Shown: positions 20,304 through 29,237 of the stretch, in pieces
How the letters are laid out: every line of letters starts with the position of its first letter
Numbering within the stretch: the stretch's first letter is position 1
DNA from: Bradyrhizobium liaoningense
GTDB taxonomy: Bacteria; Pseudomonadota; Alphaproteobacteria; Rhizobiales; Xanthobacteraceae
Assembly: GCF_018130825.1 (NCBI RefSeq)
Contig: NZ_JAFCJS010000002.1
Span: 868,001-932,000, forward strand
Direction of reading: 5' to 3'
Length of the DNA stretch: 64,000 bases
The notes under the pieces: generated by a model
Told to the model about the DNA's origin: nothing
Seen by the model: the letters and a program-made list of their open reading frames with translations, nothing else
Database searches by the model: none
Position numbers and translations under genes: made by a program

Positions 20304-21377
20304 ATGGGATCGAGACGACTTGCCGCCGCGGCCTTTGCAGCTGTCGCCTTCTTCGTCGCGACGCCCGCCGTTGCACAGGGCGGCGCGCCGACGCCGAAGC
20401 AATCCGAGGCGCTCGCCACCTACGAGCGCGCGCTAGGAGACTTCAAGTCAATCCTCGCCGAGCGGCGGCGCCAGATCGAGGCCAAGGAGCCGCTGCCGAA
20501 CCTGCCGGGCCAAGCGCTGTACCTGGCGCGCGTCGCCGTCATCAGCAGCTACAAGGACCTCACCGACGCCATGCCGTCGCGGATCGGTAAGCCCAACAAG
20601 TTCGAGATTCCCCCGGCCTATTTCGATTCCGCCATCGAACCCCTGATCGACGAATATGCGCGGCTGTTCGACATCATGGAGGCGCCGCCGGCCAATGCGC
20701 AAAACTCGGCGACGCCGTTTAGGGATGTCGTCGATCTCGCGGTTGCGATTGCGCGCGCCAAGGGGCTTGCGCCCGATCACGCGCAAGCTGCCGGGCGCAT
20801 CAGCCTCGGGCTGTTCTTTGCGGAGACCAACGGCAAGCAGAATGTCCGCAATGGGCGCTCGAACACCTATATGGGCAGCTTCCAGACCGGCCCCTCCGAG
20901 GACCGCAACGGACGCAGGAAATGGGAGGCCATCAAGGGCGAGATCGCGGCGCTCGATCCCGAGCTGAGCGCGCGTGACGACAAGGAAGAGGCGCGCGCCC
21001 GCGGCACCGACCATCGTTTCAATCATTGGACCAACGTGCGCGACGGCCTGATGAACGCGCACGCGGATATCTTCCGCGAGATCCCGGGAATCGTGAAGAC
21101 CCTGCCCGACCCGATCGACCAGATGAAGCTGTTCGAGCTGATCCAGATCGTGCCGACCCCGACAAGGTCCGCGCTGAAGTCCGGCGACCTCCTGAATTAC
21201 CGGGTATCCAGCTCCACGGTCATGAAGCACCTGCGCAACAACAGCATTTTCGCGTTCGGACAGGCCGACCGCGCGAGGACCTCGGCCAGCTTCCGCGAGA
21301 TCCTCGCGGCGATGTGGCTGTTCAACCGGAAGTTCGAGCGGGCCATGGCGAAGTACGCGGAGCTCAAGCCGCGCTGA
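20304..21377 (+). CDS. Secreted protein of unknown function, possible lysozyme-like fold
   Basis: A 357-residue protein with a clear signal peptide (residues 1-25, ending in TPAVAQ). I do not recognise the family. The central part (about residues 165-210) reads SLGLFFAETNGKQNVRNG and NTYMGSFQTGPSEDRNG, which recalls the catalytic Glu and the following Gly/Gln pattern of lytic transglycosylases and lysozymes, but the match is by eye and weak. The C-terminal part is helical and charged. It follows the monooxygenase gene by 70 bp, probably by chance. Periplasmic location is inferred. Confidence 0.7.
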   Translation: MGSRRLAAAAFAAVAFFVATPAVAQGGAPTPKQSEALATYERALGDFKSILAERRRQIEAKEPLPNLPGQALYLARVAVISSYKDLTDAMPSRIGKPNKFEIPPAYFDSAIEPLIDEYARLFDIMEAPPANAQNSATPFRDVVDLAVAIARAKGLAPDHAQAAGRISLGLFFAETNGKQNVRNGRSNTYMGSFQTGPSEDRNGRRKWEAIKGEIAALDPELSARDDKEEARARGTDHRFNHWTNVRDGLMNAHADIFREIPGIVKTLPDPIDQMKLFELIQIVPTPTRSALKSGDLLNYRVSSSTVMKHLRNNSIFAFGQADRARTSASFREILAAMWLFNRKFERAMAKYAELKPR

Positions 21378-21472
21378 GGGAAGCGGCTTGCAACTGCTAC
21401 CGGACGTCGTAGGCTCCCTCTCCCACACCTTCGTCATCGGGAAGGACGCGCCACGATGTCATCGGCCATCTC

Positions 21473-22456
21473 ATGCGCCTGCTAATCCTCGGCGGCAGTC
21501 AGTTTCTCGGGCGCGCGATCGCCACCCATGCCTGCGCGGCCGGGCACGACGTGACTTGTGCGGCCCGCGGCCTCGCGGGACCGATCGCACCGGGCGCCCG
21601 CTTCGTGATGATCGACCGCAACACCGTTGACGGGCTTGCGCCGCTTGCGGGCGGGACGTTCGATGCGGTGGTCGATGTCTCGCGTCATCCCGGTCAGGTC
21701 CGCCGCGCGGTGGCGGCGCTGAAGTGGCCGGGCGTGCACTGGACCTTCGTCTCGACCGTCAGCGTCTATGCGGACAATCGCACGCCCGGGCAGCGCGCCG
21801 ACACGGCTTCGCTCCGCGAGCCAGTGACGGCGGATATCGAGCACAGCACCGACGCCATCTATGGCGCCGCCAAGGTCGCCTGCGAACAGGTGGTCGGCGA
21901 CGACGCCTTCATCTGCCGGGCCGGCCTGATCGTCGGGCCGGAGGATCCGACGGGGCGGTTCTCGTACTGGCCGGCGCGACTGGCGCGCGGCGGCGAGGTG
22001 CTGGCGCCGGGATCGCCCGATGACGCCGTCCAGTTCATCGATGTGCGCGATCTCGCGCAGTGGATCGTGCATGCGTCAGAGGTTGGCCTCACCGGCATCT
22101 ATGACGGCATTGGACCCGTTCGCACGCGCGGCGAAGTTCTGACCGAGTGCGCGTCCGCGCTGAACCCGTCCTGCAAATTCACCTGGGTCGATCGCACCTT
22201 TCTTGAGGCGCACGACGTCCGGCGCTGGGCCGGCCCGCGGTCGCTGCCGATGTGGCTGCCCCTGCCCGACTTCGCCGGCTTCATGACGCGCGACACCTCG
22301 CCGGCGCGCGCGGCCGGGCTCACCTCGCGGCCGCCAGCAGTGACGGCCCGCGATACGCGCAGCTGGCTCCGCAGCAGCAAGGGACCTGTCGTCGGACTTA
22401 CAGAGGATGAGGAGAAGGCCGTGCTCGCCGCTTGGCATGCGGGCAAGGCGAGCTAG
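21473..22456 (+). CDS. NAD-dependent epimerase/dehydratase-like protein
   Basis: A 327-residue extended short-chain dehydrogenase. The nucleotide motif is LILGGSQFLGRAIATHACAAG (residues 4-24), the Ser/Tyr/Lys triad region is seen as FVSTVSVYAD and later YGAAK, and the C-terminal half is of the atypical SDR type. Such proteins act on nucleotide sugars or as isoflavone-reductase-like enzymes; the substrate is not evident. The gene stands alone between unrelated genes. The start codon lacks a strong ribosome site. Confidence 0.8.
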   Translation: MRLLILGGSQFLGRAIATHACAAGHDVTCAARGLAGPIAPGARFVMIDRNTVDGLAPLAGGTFDAVVDVSRHPGQVRRAVAALKWPGVHWTFVSTVSVYADNRTPGQRADTASLREPVTADIEHSTDAIYGAAKVACEQVVGDDAFICRAGLIVGPEDPTGRFSYWPARLARGGEVLAPGSPDDAVQFIDVRDLAQWIVHASEVGLTGIYDGIGPVRTRGEVLTECASALNPSCKFTWVDRTFLEAHDVRRWAGPRSLPMWLPLPDFAGFMTRDTSPARAAGLTSRPPAVTARDTRSWLRSSKGPVVGLTEDEEKAVLAAWHAGKAS

Positions 22457-22642
22457 TTCTCCACCTTGTAGCCGTCGGTCAGCGTCGCCATCGCCAAACG
22501 GGCGCGCGTTCCCATGCCCGCCGGGGGCTCTTCATGTTCTTTATTCCCCGGGCCCAGGCAAAAATGATCGCGGTGAAGTTGTTGCATCCAGCGCCCGGTT
22601 GCATTTAGCTTGGCCGGACAAGAACAAATCCTCGGGGGAAAC

Positions 22643-23818
22643 ATGACAACCGCTCCTCGCATACGCGTGCGCCATGCCGCGTCAGCTCTGGTCGCAACGT
22701 CCCTGGCCGGCCTTGCCAGTTTCGCCGCCCACGCCGAAATCGTCGTCAGCGCCAATGACGGCAAGATGGTGCTGGAGAACGGCAGTGCCGTCGTGCGCAA
22801 GCAGCCGCTGCCGGATACGGTCAGCGTCATCGACTTCACCGACGGCGCATTGAAGCTGCTCGGCGAGGTGCCCGCGCCTGCCAGCGTCGTCGGCCCGCCG
22901 CCGAGCGTGGCAATCGCACCGGACGGCGCCTTTGCGCTGGTGACGGGCGCCATGAAGGTCGATCCGGCGGATCCGACCAAGGCGATCCCCGACGACAAGC
23001 TTTCGGTCATCGATCTGAAATCCTCACCGCCAAAGCTGCTCGCGACCCACCAGGCCGGCGCGGGCGCGGCCGGCGTCTCGATCAACCGCGCGGGCACGCT
23101 GGCGCTGGTTGCGAACCGGAGCGAGGGCACGGTCTCGGTCTTTTCGATCAGCGGGAGCACGCTGACGCCGTCCGGCAAGATCCAGCTTGGCGATGCCAAG
23201 TCAGGCCCGAGCCACGCCGTGTTCTCGCGTGACGGCGCGACCGCGCTGGTCACCCGTGACGGCGACAGCAAGATCTCGCTTCTCACCGTGGACGGCACCA
23301 AGGTCGAGTACGCCAAGCGCGACCTCTCCGCAGGCATCCGTCCCTATGACATCGATCTCACCGGCAGCGCCGCCGCCGTGGTCGGCAATGTCGGCGCCGG
23401 CAGCGGCGACAACGACACGATCAGCCTGATCGACATGACCGCAAAGCCGATCCGTGTCGTCTCGACGGTGACCGTCGGGCAGACGCCTGAGGCCGTGAAG
23501 ATGTCGCCGGACGGAAACCATGTCGCCGTCACCGTCATGAACGGCTCGAACAAGCCGTCGGCCTCGCCGTTCTTCAACGATTTCGGCCTGCTCAAGGTCT
23601 ACCGGATCTCGGGGACCGACCTTACGCCGGTGGCGGAGGCCAAGATCGGCCATTGGTGCCAGGGCATGGTGTGGTCGAAGGACTCCAAACATGTCGTGGC
23701 GCAGTGCATGGTCGAGAACGAGTTGATCGCCTTCGCGTTCGACGGCAAGGCGCTGACCAGGACGTCCACGCTCAAGCTGCAGGTGAGCCCCGCGGGGATC
23801 AGAACCGCGGAGCCGTAG
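22643..23818 (+). CDS. Secreted YncE/lactonase-like beta-propeller protein
   Basis: A 391-residue exported protein. ATG 22643 follows GGGGG at good spacing; the signal peptide ends at FAAHAE (about residue 33). The rest is made of repeated blades with the pattern V-x-x-DG-x-A-L-V-T and SVIDL, for example IAPDGAFALVTG, INRAGTLALVAN, FSRDGATALVTR and MSPDGNHVAVTV, which is a propeller of the YVTN/lactonase type. No catalytic residues can be assigned. YncE-like proteins are found with PQQ dehydrogenase systems and with metal or DNA binding, so a function cannot be given. Confidence 0.8.
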   Translation: MTTAPRIRVRHAASALVATSLAGLASFAAHAEIVVSANDGKMVLENGSAVVRKQPLPDTVSVIDFTDGALKLLGEVPAPASVVGPPPSVAIAPDGAFALVTGAMKVDPADPTKAIPDDKLSVIDLKSSPPKLLATHQAGAGAAGVSINRAGTLALVANRSEGTVSVFSISGSTLTPSGKIQLGDAKSGPSHAVFSRDGATALVTRDGDSKISLLTVDGTKVEYAKRDLSAGIRPYDIDLTGSAAAVVGNVGAGSGDNDTISLIDMTAKPIRVVSTVTVGQTPEAVKMSPDGNHVAVTVMNGSNKPSASPFFNDFGLLKVYRISGTDLTPVAEAKIGHWCQGMVWSKDSKHVVAQCMVENELIAFAFDGKALTRTSTLKLQVSPAGIRTAEP

Positions 23819-23854
23819 GACCGATGCGCGGCGCAGCCCTCCTGCGCCGCCCGC

Positions 23855-24646
23855 CTACTCGGTGCGGATCGGCGAGTCCTTCAGGCCGTTGTTGTCATAG
23901 GCCTTGCGCAGGGTACCGTTCGTCACGGCTTCGTTCATGAATTTGGTGACGAAGGCCAGGGCCTGACTGTGGCCGAGCGGGACGGCGACGGCGGTCACTG
24001 TCTTCTTGAAGGTCTCGTCGAGCACCTTCGTGCCCGGAATGTTCTGCGCCATCTTGTTGAGCTGATCGCGCGACAACGCGAAGGCGTCGATCTCGCCGCT
24101 CTTGAGGAGGCCGAAGATCTCGTCATAGGTCTGATAGCCGGTGACCTTTGCCTGCTTCAGATGCGCGATCGCGCCGCGCATGGTGGTCGTGGCGTTGACG
24201 GCCGCGACCTTGATGCCGGCCTGGTCCAGCGTGGCGAAATTGGTGATGCTCGAACCCGGCTTGACGATGTAGGTGGCGTCGGCGACCTCGTAGATCGGGC
24301 CGAACAGCATTTTGGTCTCGCGCTCGGGATCCTTGGGCAGCCAGGTGACGTCCCAGGTGCCCTTGCCGGCCGCATCAGTGATCTGTCCGGAATTCTGGTG
24401 CACGACATATTCGACGGGCACGTCAAGCTGCGCGGCCATCTCCTTACCAAGGTCGACCGGCACGCCGGCGTAGCCGGCTTCCGTCCTGGTCGACCAGAAC
24501 GCGCCGCCCGCCGGGCTGATCGCGATCGCAACCCGCAGCTTGCCGGTCGGCGCGATCTCGTCCTTCAGGCCATCGGCTAGCGCGGGCATGGCGAGGGTCG
24601 CTGCGAGAACGAGGCCGGCAAGGGCCGAGTGGAAGATCGTGGGCAT
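23855..24646 (-). CDS. Orphan amino-acid type ABC substrate-binding protein
   Basis: A 263-residue SBP family 3 protein with a signal peptide ending in AMPALAD (about residue 25). The opening GKLRVAIAISPAGGAF and the mid-section GTWDVTWLPKDPERE are of the family. No permease or ATPase gene is adjacent, so it must either serve a distant transporter or act as a sensor or scavenger. It is divergent to the RND pump genes; the 232-bp spacer holds a perfect palindrome at 24742-24755. Confidence 0.87.
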   Translation of the reverse strand: MPTIFHSALAGLVLAATLAMPALADGLKDEIAPTGKLRVAIAISPAGGAFWSTRTEAGYAGVPVDLGKEMAAQLDVPVEYVVHQNSGQITDAAGKGTWDVTWLPKDPERETKMLFGPIYEVADATYIVKPGSSITNFATLDQAGIKVAAVNATTTMRGAIAHLKQAKVTGYQTYDEIFGLLKSGEIDAFALSRDQLNKMAQNIPGTKVLDETFKKTVTAVAVPLGHSQALAFVTKFMNEAVTNGTLRKAYDNNGLKDSPIRTE

Positions 24647-24741
24647 GTCATGTTCTCCTCACCTTTTCTTCTTTCAACTGCTCCGTCTCCGGCACACGGC
24701 CTGACACAATTCTGGTCGATCGTGTGCGCGGTGAAAAGCGG

Positions 24742-24755
24742 TTTGTCATGACAAA
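24742..24755. promoter_or_regulatory. 14-bp palindrome, candidate operator for RND pump or SBP
   Basis: TTTGTCATGACAAA is a perfect 14-bp palindrome in the spacer between the orphan binding protein and the RND pump. A second half-site like TGTCAAAA follows at 24758-24765. This looks like a dimer-binding site, but no regulator gene is adjacent. Confidence 0.45.
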
Positions 24756-24878
24756 TCTGTCAAAAGCCACGGCGCGGTGTGCAGCGCAAGGCCGGCGACT
24801 GCCATGGCTATGGTGTTCCACGGCCGGGCGTTTGTTGGTAGCCTGCCGCACCGACAGACAATAATCGGGGGCCACCGA

Positions 24879-26072
24879 ATGACCTGCGCAGATCCCGCAT
24901 CTCTCGCCCATCGCAATGGAGCGTGGAGACATGTCGGACGGGCGCTCGCCGCCGCAAGCGCCGTGATCGCCCTCGCCGGCTGCGAGGACAAGAACGCCTA
25001 CGTGGCCCCGCCCGCGCCCAAGGTGGATGTGGCCACGCCCGTGCAGCGGCCGGTGACGCGCTATGTCGAGGCCACCGGCAACACCGCGCCGATCAAGAGC
25101 GTTGATCTCGTCGCGCGCGTGCAGGGCTTTCTGCAATCGATCGACTATCAGGACGGCAGCTTCGTCAAGCAGGGCACCCAGCTGTTCACGATCGAGCCGG
25201 AAACGTACAAGCTCAAAGTCGAGCAGGCGAAGGCCGCGGAGGTCGGCGCGCAAGCAACGGTCAAGCAGGCCGAAGCCGATTACAAGCGGCAGGTCGATCT
25301 CGTGCAGCGCCAGGCGGTGTCGCAGTCCACCCTCGACACCTCGACATCGACCCGCGACAACGCTCAGTCCAACCTCCAGCAGGCTCAGGTCAATACCAGG
25401 CTCGCCGAGGTCAATTACGGCTACACCAAGGTGAGCGCGCCGTTCGACGGCATCGTCAGCGCGCACCTGGTCTCTGTCGGCGAACTCGTCGGCGTCTCCT
25501 CCCCGACCCAGCTCGCGACCATCGTCGCGCTGGACCCGATCTGGGTGAACTTCACCGTCAACGAGCAGGACGTGCTTCGCATTCGCGCCGAAGCGGCCCG
25601 CCGCGGGCTGACCGTCGCCGACCTCAAACAGTTGCCGGTCCAGGTGGGCCTCCAGACCGAGACTGGCTATCCGCATGAAGGCCACCTCGACTATGTCTCG
25701 CCGACCCTCAATACATCGACCGGCACGCTCGCGGTGCGCGGCATCATACCCAACGACAAGCGGGCGCTGCTGCCAGGTTATTTCGTCCGCGTCCGCGTGC
25801 CCTTCGACCAGGAGAAGAGTGCCCTGCTCGTCCCCGACACCGCGCTCGGCAGCGACCAGGGCGGGCGCTATCTCCTCGTCGTCAATAAGGACAATGTCGT
25901 CGAGCAGCGCAAGGTGCAGATCGGGCCGACTGACAACGGCCTGCGCGTGATCGAAAGCGGCCTCAAGCCGGAGGACCGCGTCGTGATCGCGGGGCTGCTG
26001 CGCGTGATCCCGGGCCAGAAGATCGACCCGCAGGTGACGAAGATCGACCAGTCCCAGGCGTCCACCAAGTAG
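24879..26072 (+). CDS. RND efflux periplasmic adaptor (membrane fusion protein)
   Basis: A 397-residue AcrA/MexA-type adaptor that links the inner-membrane pump to an outer-membrane channel. The start at ATG 24879 follows GGGGG. A lipoprotein signal with lipobox LAGC (cysteine near residue 34) indicates a lipid anchor. The lipoyl half-motif ARVQGFLQSIDYQDGSFVKQ, a coiled-coil hairpin (about 105-165) and the beta-barrel region follow. It ends 12 bp before the pump gene, forming an operon with it. No TolC-type channel gene is nearby. Confidence 0.93.
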   Translation: MTCADPASLAHRNGAWRHVGRALAAASAVIALAGCEDKNAYVAPPAPKVDVATPVQRPVTRYVEATGNTAPIKSVDLVARVQGFLQSIDYQDGSFVKQGTQLFTIEPETYKLKVEQAKAAEVGAQATVKQAEADYKRQVDLVQRQAVSQSTLDTSTSTRDNAQSNLQQAQVNTRLAEVNYGYTKVSAPFDGIVSAHLVSVGELVGVSSPTQLATIVALDPIWVNFTVNEQDVLRIRAEAARRGLTVADLKQLPVQVGLQTETGYPHEGHLDYVSPTLNTSTGTLAVRGIIPNDKRALLPGYFVRVRVPFDQEKSALLVPDTALGSDQGGRYLLVVNKDNVVEQRKVQIGPTDNGLRVIESGLKPEDRVVIAGLLRVIPGQKIDPQVTKIDQSQASTK

Positions 26073-26084
26073 GAGCCGCCGGCC

Positions 26085-29000
26085 ATGATCTCAAAGTTCT
26101 TCATCGAGCGGCCGGTCCTCTCGAACGTCATCGCGCTCCTGATGATCCTGATCGGCGGCGTCGCGCTGTTCAACCTCGCGATCGCGCAATACCCCGACGT
26201 GGTGCCGCCGACGGTGCAGGTCACCACGCGTTATCCCGGCGCCAGCGCCAAGACCGTGATCGACACGGTTGCCTTGCCGATCGAGCAGCAGGTCAACGGC
26301 GTCGAGGACATGCTCTACATGCAGTCCTACAGCGGCTCCGACGGCACCTATACGCTGACCGTGACCTTCAAGATCGGCACCGACCTGAACTTCGCACAGG
26401 TGCTGGTGCAGAACCGCGTCTCCAGCGCGCTCGCGCAGCTGCCGCAGTCGGTGCAGAACCAGGGCGTCACCGTCCAGAAGAAATCAACCTCGATCCTGCT
26501 GTTCGTGACGCTGACCTCGCCCGAGTCGAAGTACGACAGCCTTTACCTGAGCAATTACGCCACCATCAACATCCGCGACGAGCTCTCCCGCCTGCCCGGC
26601 GTCGGTAACGTCACGGTGTTCGGTGCCGGCCAGTATTCGATGCGGGTGTGGCTCGATCCCAACAAGCTGCAGGTCCGTGGCCTCGTGCCGCAGGACGTCA
26701 TCAACGCTATCCAGCAGCAGAGCCAGCAGGTCTCCGCCGGCCAGGTCGGCGCGCCGCCGACGCCGCCGGGCCAGGCGTTCCAGTACACGCTCAACGTCAA
26801 CGGACGGCTCGACGACACCACCCAGTTCGAGAACATCATCGTCAAGACAGGGACCAGCGGCGACGTCACGCGGGTGCGTGACGTCGGCTGGGTCGAGCTC
26901 GGTGCGCAGACCTACAGCCAGATCTTCTCGCTCAACAAGCAGCCCGCCACCGGCATCGGCGTGTTCCAGTCGCCCGGCGCCAACGCGCTCCAGGTCGAGC
27001 AGGCGGTCGAGAAGAAGATGGCCGAGCTCGCCAAGCGCTTCCCGGAAGGCATCAAATACGACACGCCGTTCGACACCACCAAATTCGTCGAGGCCTCGGT
27101 CCACGAGGTCTACATGACGCTGATCGAGGCCGGCCTTCTGGTGCTGGTCGTGATCCTTGTTTTCCTGCAGGACTGGCGCGCGATGCTGGTGCCGGCGACG
27201 ACGGTGCCGGTCACCATCATCGGCGCCTTCGCCGCGATGGCGGCGCTCGGCTTCACCATCAACATGTCGACGCTGTTTGCGATCGTGCTCGCGATCGGCA
27301 TCGTCGTCGACGACGCCATCGTGGTGGTGGAAGGCGCCGCCCACAATATCGAGCAGGGCATGAACGGCCACGATGCCGCGATCAGGGCGATGGACCAGCT
27401 GTTCGCGCCGATCGTCGGCATCACCCTGGTGCTGATCTCGGTGTTCCTGCCGGCCTCGTTCCTCGCAGGCCTGACCGGTCGCATCTATTCGCAATTCGCG
27501 CTGGTGATCGCGGCGACCGCGCTGCTGTCCGCCATCAACGCGGCGACCCTGAAGCCGACGCAATGCGCGCTGTGGCTGCGGCCGGCGGTGCCGCCGGAGC
27601 AGCGCAACTTCTTCTATCGCGGCTTCAACAACGTCTATAACCGGGTCGAGCGCGGCTATACGCGGCTGATCACGTTCCTGGTCAGGCACGCCACGGTGTC
27701 GGTCGCGGTCGCGCTGGTGCTGATCGGGATCGGCGGCTACGGTCTGTCGCGGGTGCCGACCGGCTTCCTGCCGATCGAGGACCAGGGCTATCTGATCGCC
27801 GCCATCCAGCTGCCCGACGGCGCCTCGCTGGAGCGGACCCAGAACGTGCTCGACCGTGCCAGCGATATCATCAAGGATACGCCGGGCGTGGCGCAGGTCA
27901 TCACCATCGCCGGCATCTCCGCGCTCGACAGCAGCGCGAGTCTTGCCAATGCCGGCGTCGCCTACATCATCCTGAAGGACTGGGATGCACGCAAAGGCCC
28001 CGGCGAGGATCTGCGCTCGCTGGTCTTTGGCCTCAACGACAAGCTCGCCGTGATCATGGAGGCGCGCACCATCGTGCTGCCGCCGCCGCCGATCCAGGGC
28101 ATCGGCAACGCCGCCGGCTTCTCGATGCAGGTCGAGCTGCGCGACGGCAACAGCGATTTTGCCAAGCTGCAGGCGATCACCGGCGCGATGGTCTCCAACG
28201 GCCAGAGCCAGAGCGCGCTGCAGCGCGTGCAGTCCTCGTTCCGCTCCTCGGTGCCGCAGTTCAACGTCGAGATCGACCGCATCAAGACCCAGACGCTGCA
28301 CGTCACCACCGACCAGGTGTTCTCGGCGCTGTCGACCTATCTCGGCTCGTCCTATGTCAACCAGTTCAACAAGTTCGGCCGCGTGTTCCAGGTCTACACC
28401 CAGGCCGATCCCGCCTTCCGCGTCACCGAGCGCGACATCGCCAACATGCAGGTGCGCAACTCGAACGGCGACATGATCCCGATCGGCACCGTCGCCACGA
28501 TCACGCCGGCCACCGGTCCATCGCTGATCAGCCTCTACAATCTCTATCCCTCCTCGACCATCATCGGCCTGCCGGCGCAGGGCTACTCCTCCGGCCAGTC
28601 GCTGACGCTGATGGAGGAGATCGCGGACAAGACGCTGCCGCCCGGCACCGGCTATGAATGGACCGCGATGTCGTACCAGGAGAAGGCGGTCTCGAACCAG
28701 ATCTACTGGGTGTTCGGGCTCGCCATGCTGCTGGTCTATCTCGTGCTCGCCGGCCAATACGAGAGCTGGTACGCGCCGATCTCGGTGATCCTCGCCGTGC
28801 CGCTGTCGCTGATCGGGCCGATGCTGATCCTGAGCGGCCTCAAGATCGACAACAACCTCTACTGCCAGATCGGCCTGATCCTCCTGATCGCGCTGTCGGC
28901 GAAGAACGCCATCCTGATCGTCGAGGTCGGGCTCGAGCTGCACGTCCGCGACGGCAAGCCGATCCTGGAATCGGCGATCGAGGCGGCCCGCGCCCGCTTC

Positions 29001-29237
29001 CGCCCGATCCTGATGACGTCGTTCGCCTTCATCCTCGGCGTGGTGCCGCTGGTGCTCGCGACCGGCGCCGGCGCCAGCGCCCGCAAGTCGATCGGCATCA
29101 CCGTGTTCTCGGGCATGCTGGCCTCGACCTGTCTCGCTGTGCTGTTCGTGCCGGCCTTCTTCGTGGTGGTGCAGCGCTTCGAGAACTGGCGTGCCTCGAA
29201 GAAGGCGCCGAAGGCGGTGGCGGAGGTGAAGCCCTAG
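26085..29237 (+). CDS. RND efflux pump, HAE1 family inner-membrane transporter
   Basis: A 1,050-residue proton-driven multidrug pump of the AcrB/MexB type. It has 12 transmembrane helices with two large periplasmic loops. The opening ISKFFIERPVLSNVIALLMI, the proton-relay region GIVVDDAIVVVEGAAHNIEQ in TM4 (paired Asp) and the second-half motif ALSAKNAILIVE (Lys in TM10) are all present, so it should be active. Likely role: export of drugs, plant phenolics or hydrophobic metabolites. Its stop overlaps the stop of the convergent antiporter gene by four bases. Confidence 0.95.
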   Translation: MISKFFIERPVLSNVIALLMILIGGVALFNLAIAQYPDVVPPTVQVTTRYPGASAKTVIDTVALPIEQQVNGVEDMLYMQSYSGSDGTYTLTVTFKIGTDLNFAQVLVQNRVSSALAQLPQSVQNQGVTVQKKSTSILLFVTLTSPESKYDSLYLSNYATINIRDELSRLPGVGNVTVFGAGQYSMRVWLDPNKLQVRGLVPQDVINAIQQQSQQVSAGQVGAPPTPPGQAFQYTLNVNGRLDDTTQFENIIVKTGTSGDVTRVRDVGWVELGAQTYSQIFSLNKQPATGIGVFQSPGANALQVEQAVEKKMAELAKRFPEGIKYDTPFDTTKFVEASVHEVYMTLIEAGLLVLVVILVFLQDWRAMLVPATTVPVTIIGAFAAMAALGFTINMSTLFAIVLAIGIVVDDAIVVVEGAAHNIEQGMNGHDAAIRAMDQLFAPIVGITLVLISVFLPASFLAGLTGRIYSQFALVIAATALLSAINAATLKPTQCALWLRPAVPPEQRNFFYRGFNNVYNRVERGYTRLITFLVRHATVSVAVALVLIGIGGYGLSRVPTGFLPIEDQGYLIAAIQLPDGASLERTQNVLDRASDIIKDTPGVAQVITIAGISALDSSASLANAGVAYIILKDWDARKGPGEDLRSLVFGLNDKLAVIMEARTIVLPPPPIQGIGNAAGFSMQVELRDGNSDFAKLQAITGAMVSNGQSQSALQRVQSSFRSSVPQFNVEIDRIKTQTLHVTTDQVFSALSTYLGSSYVNQFNKFGRVFQVYTQADPAFRVTERDIANMQVRNSNGDMIPIGTVATITPATGPSLISLYNLYPSSTIIGLPAQGYSSGQSLTLMEEIADKTLPPGTGYEWTAMSYQEKAVSNQIYWVFGLAMLLVYLVLAGQYESWYAPISVILAVPLSLIGPMLILSGLKIDNNLYCQIGLILLIALSAKNAILIVEVGLELHVRDGKPILESAIEAARARFRPILMTSFAFILGVVPLVLATGAGASARKSIGITVFSGMLASTCLAVLFVPAFFVVVQRFENWRASKKAPKAVAEVKP

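Noticed and set aside
26484..28943. 819-codon minus-strand frame inside the RND pump gene
   Set aside because: Reverse-strand shadow of a strong coding region; composition of Asp/Arg/His/Gln and no motifs.
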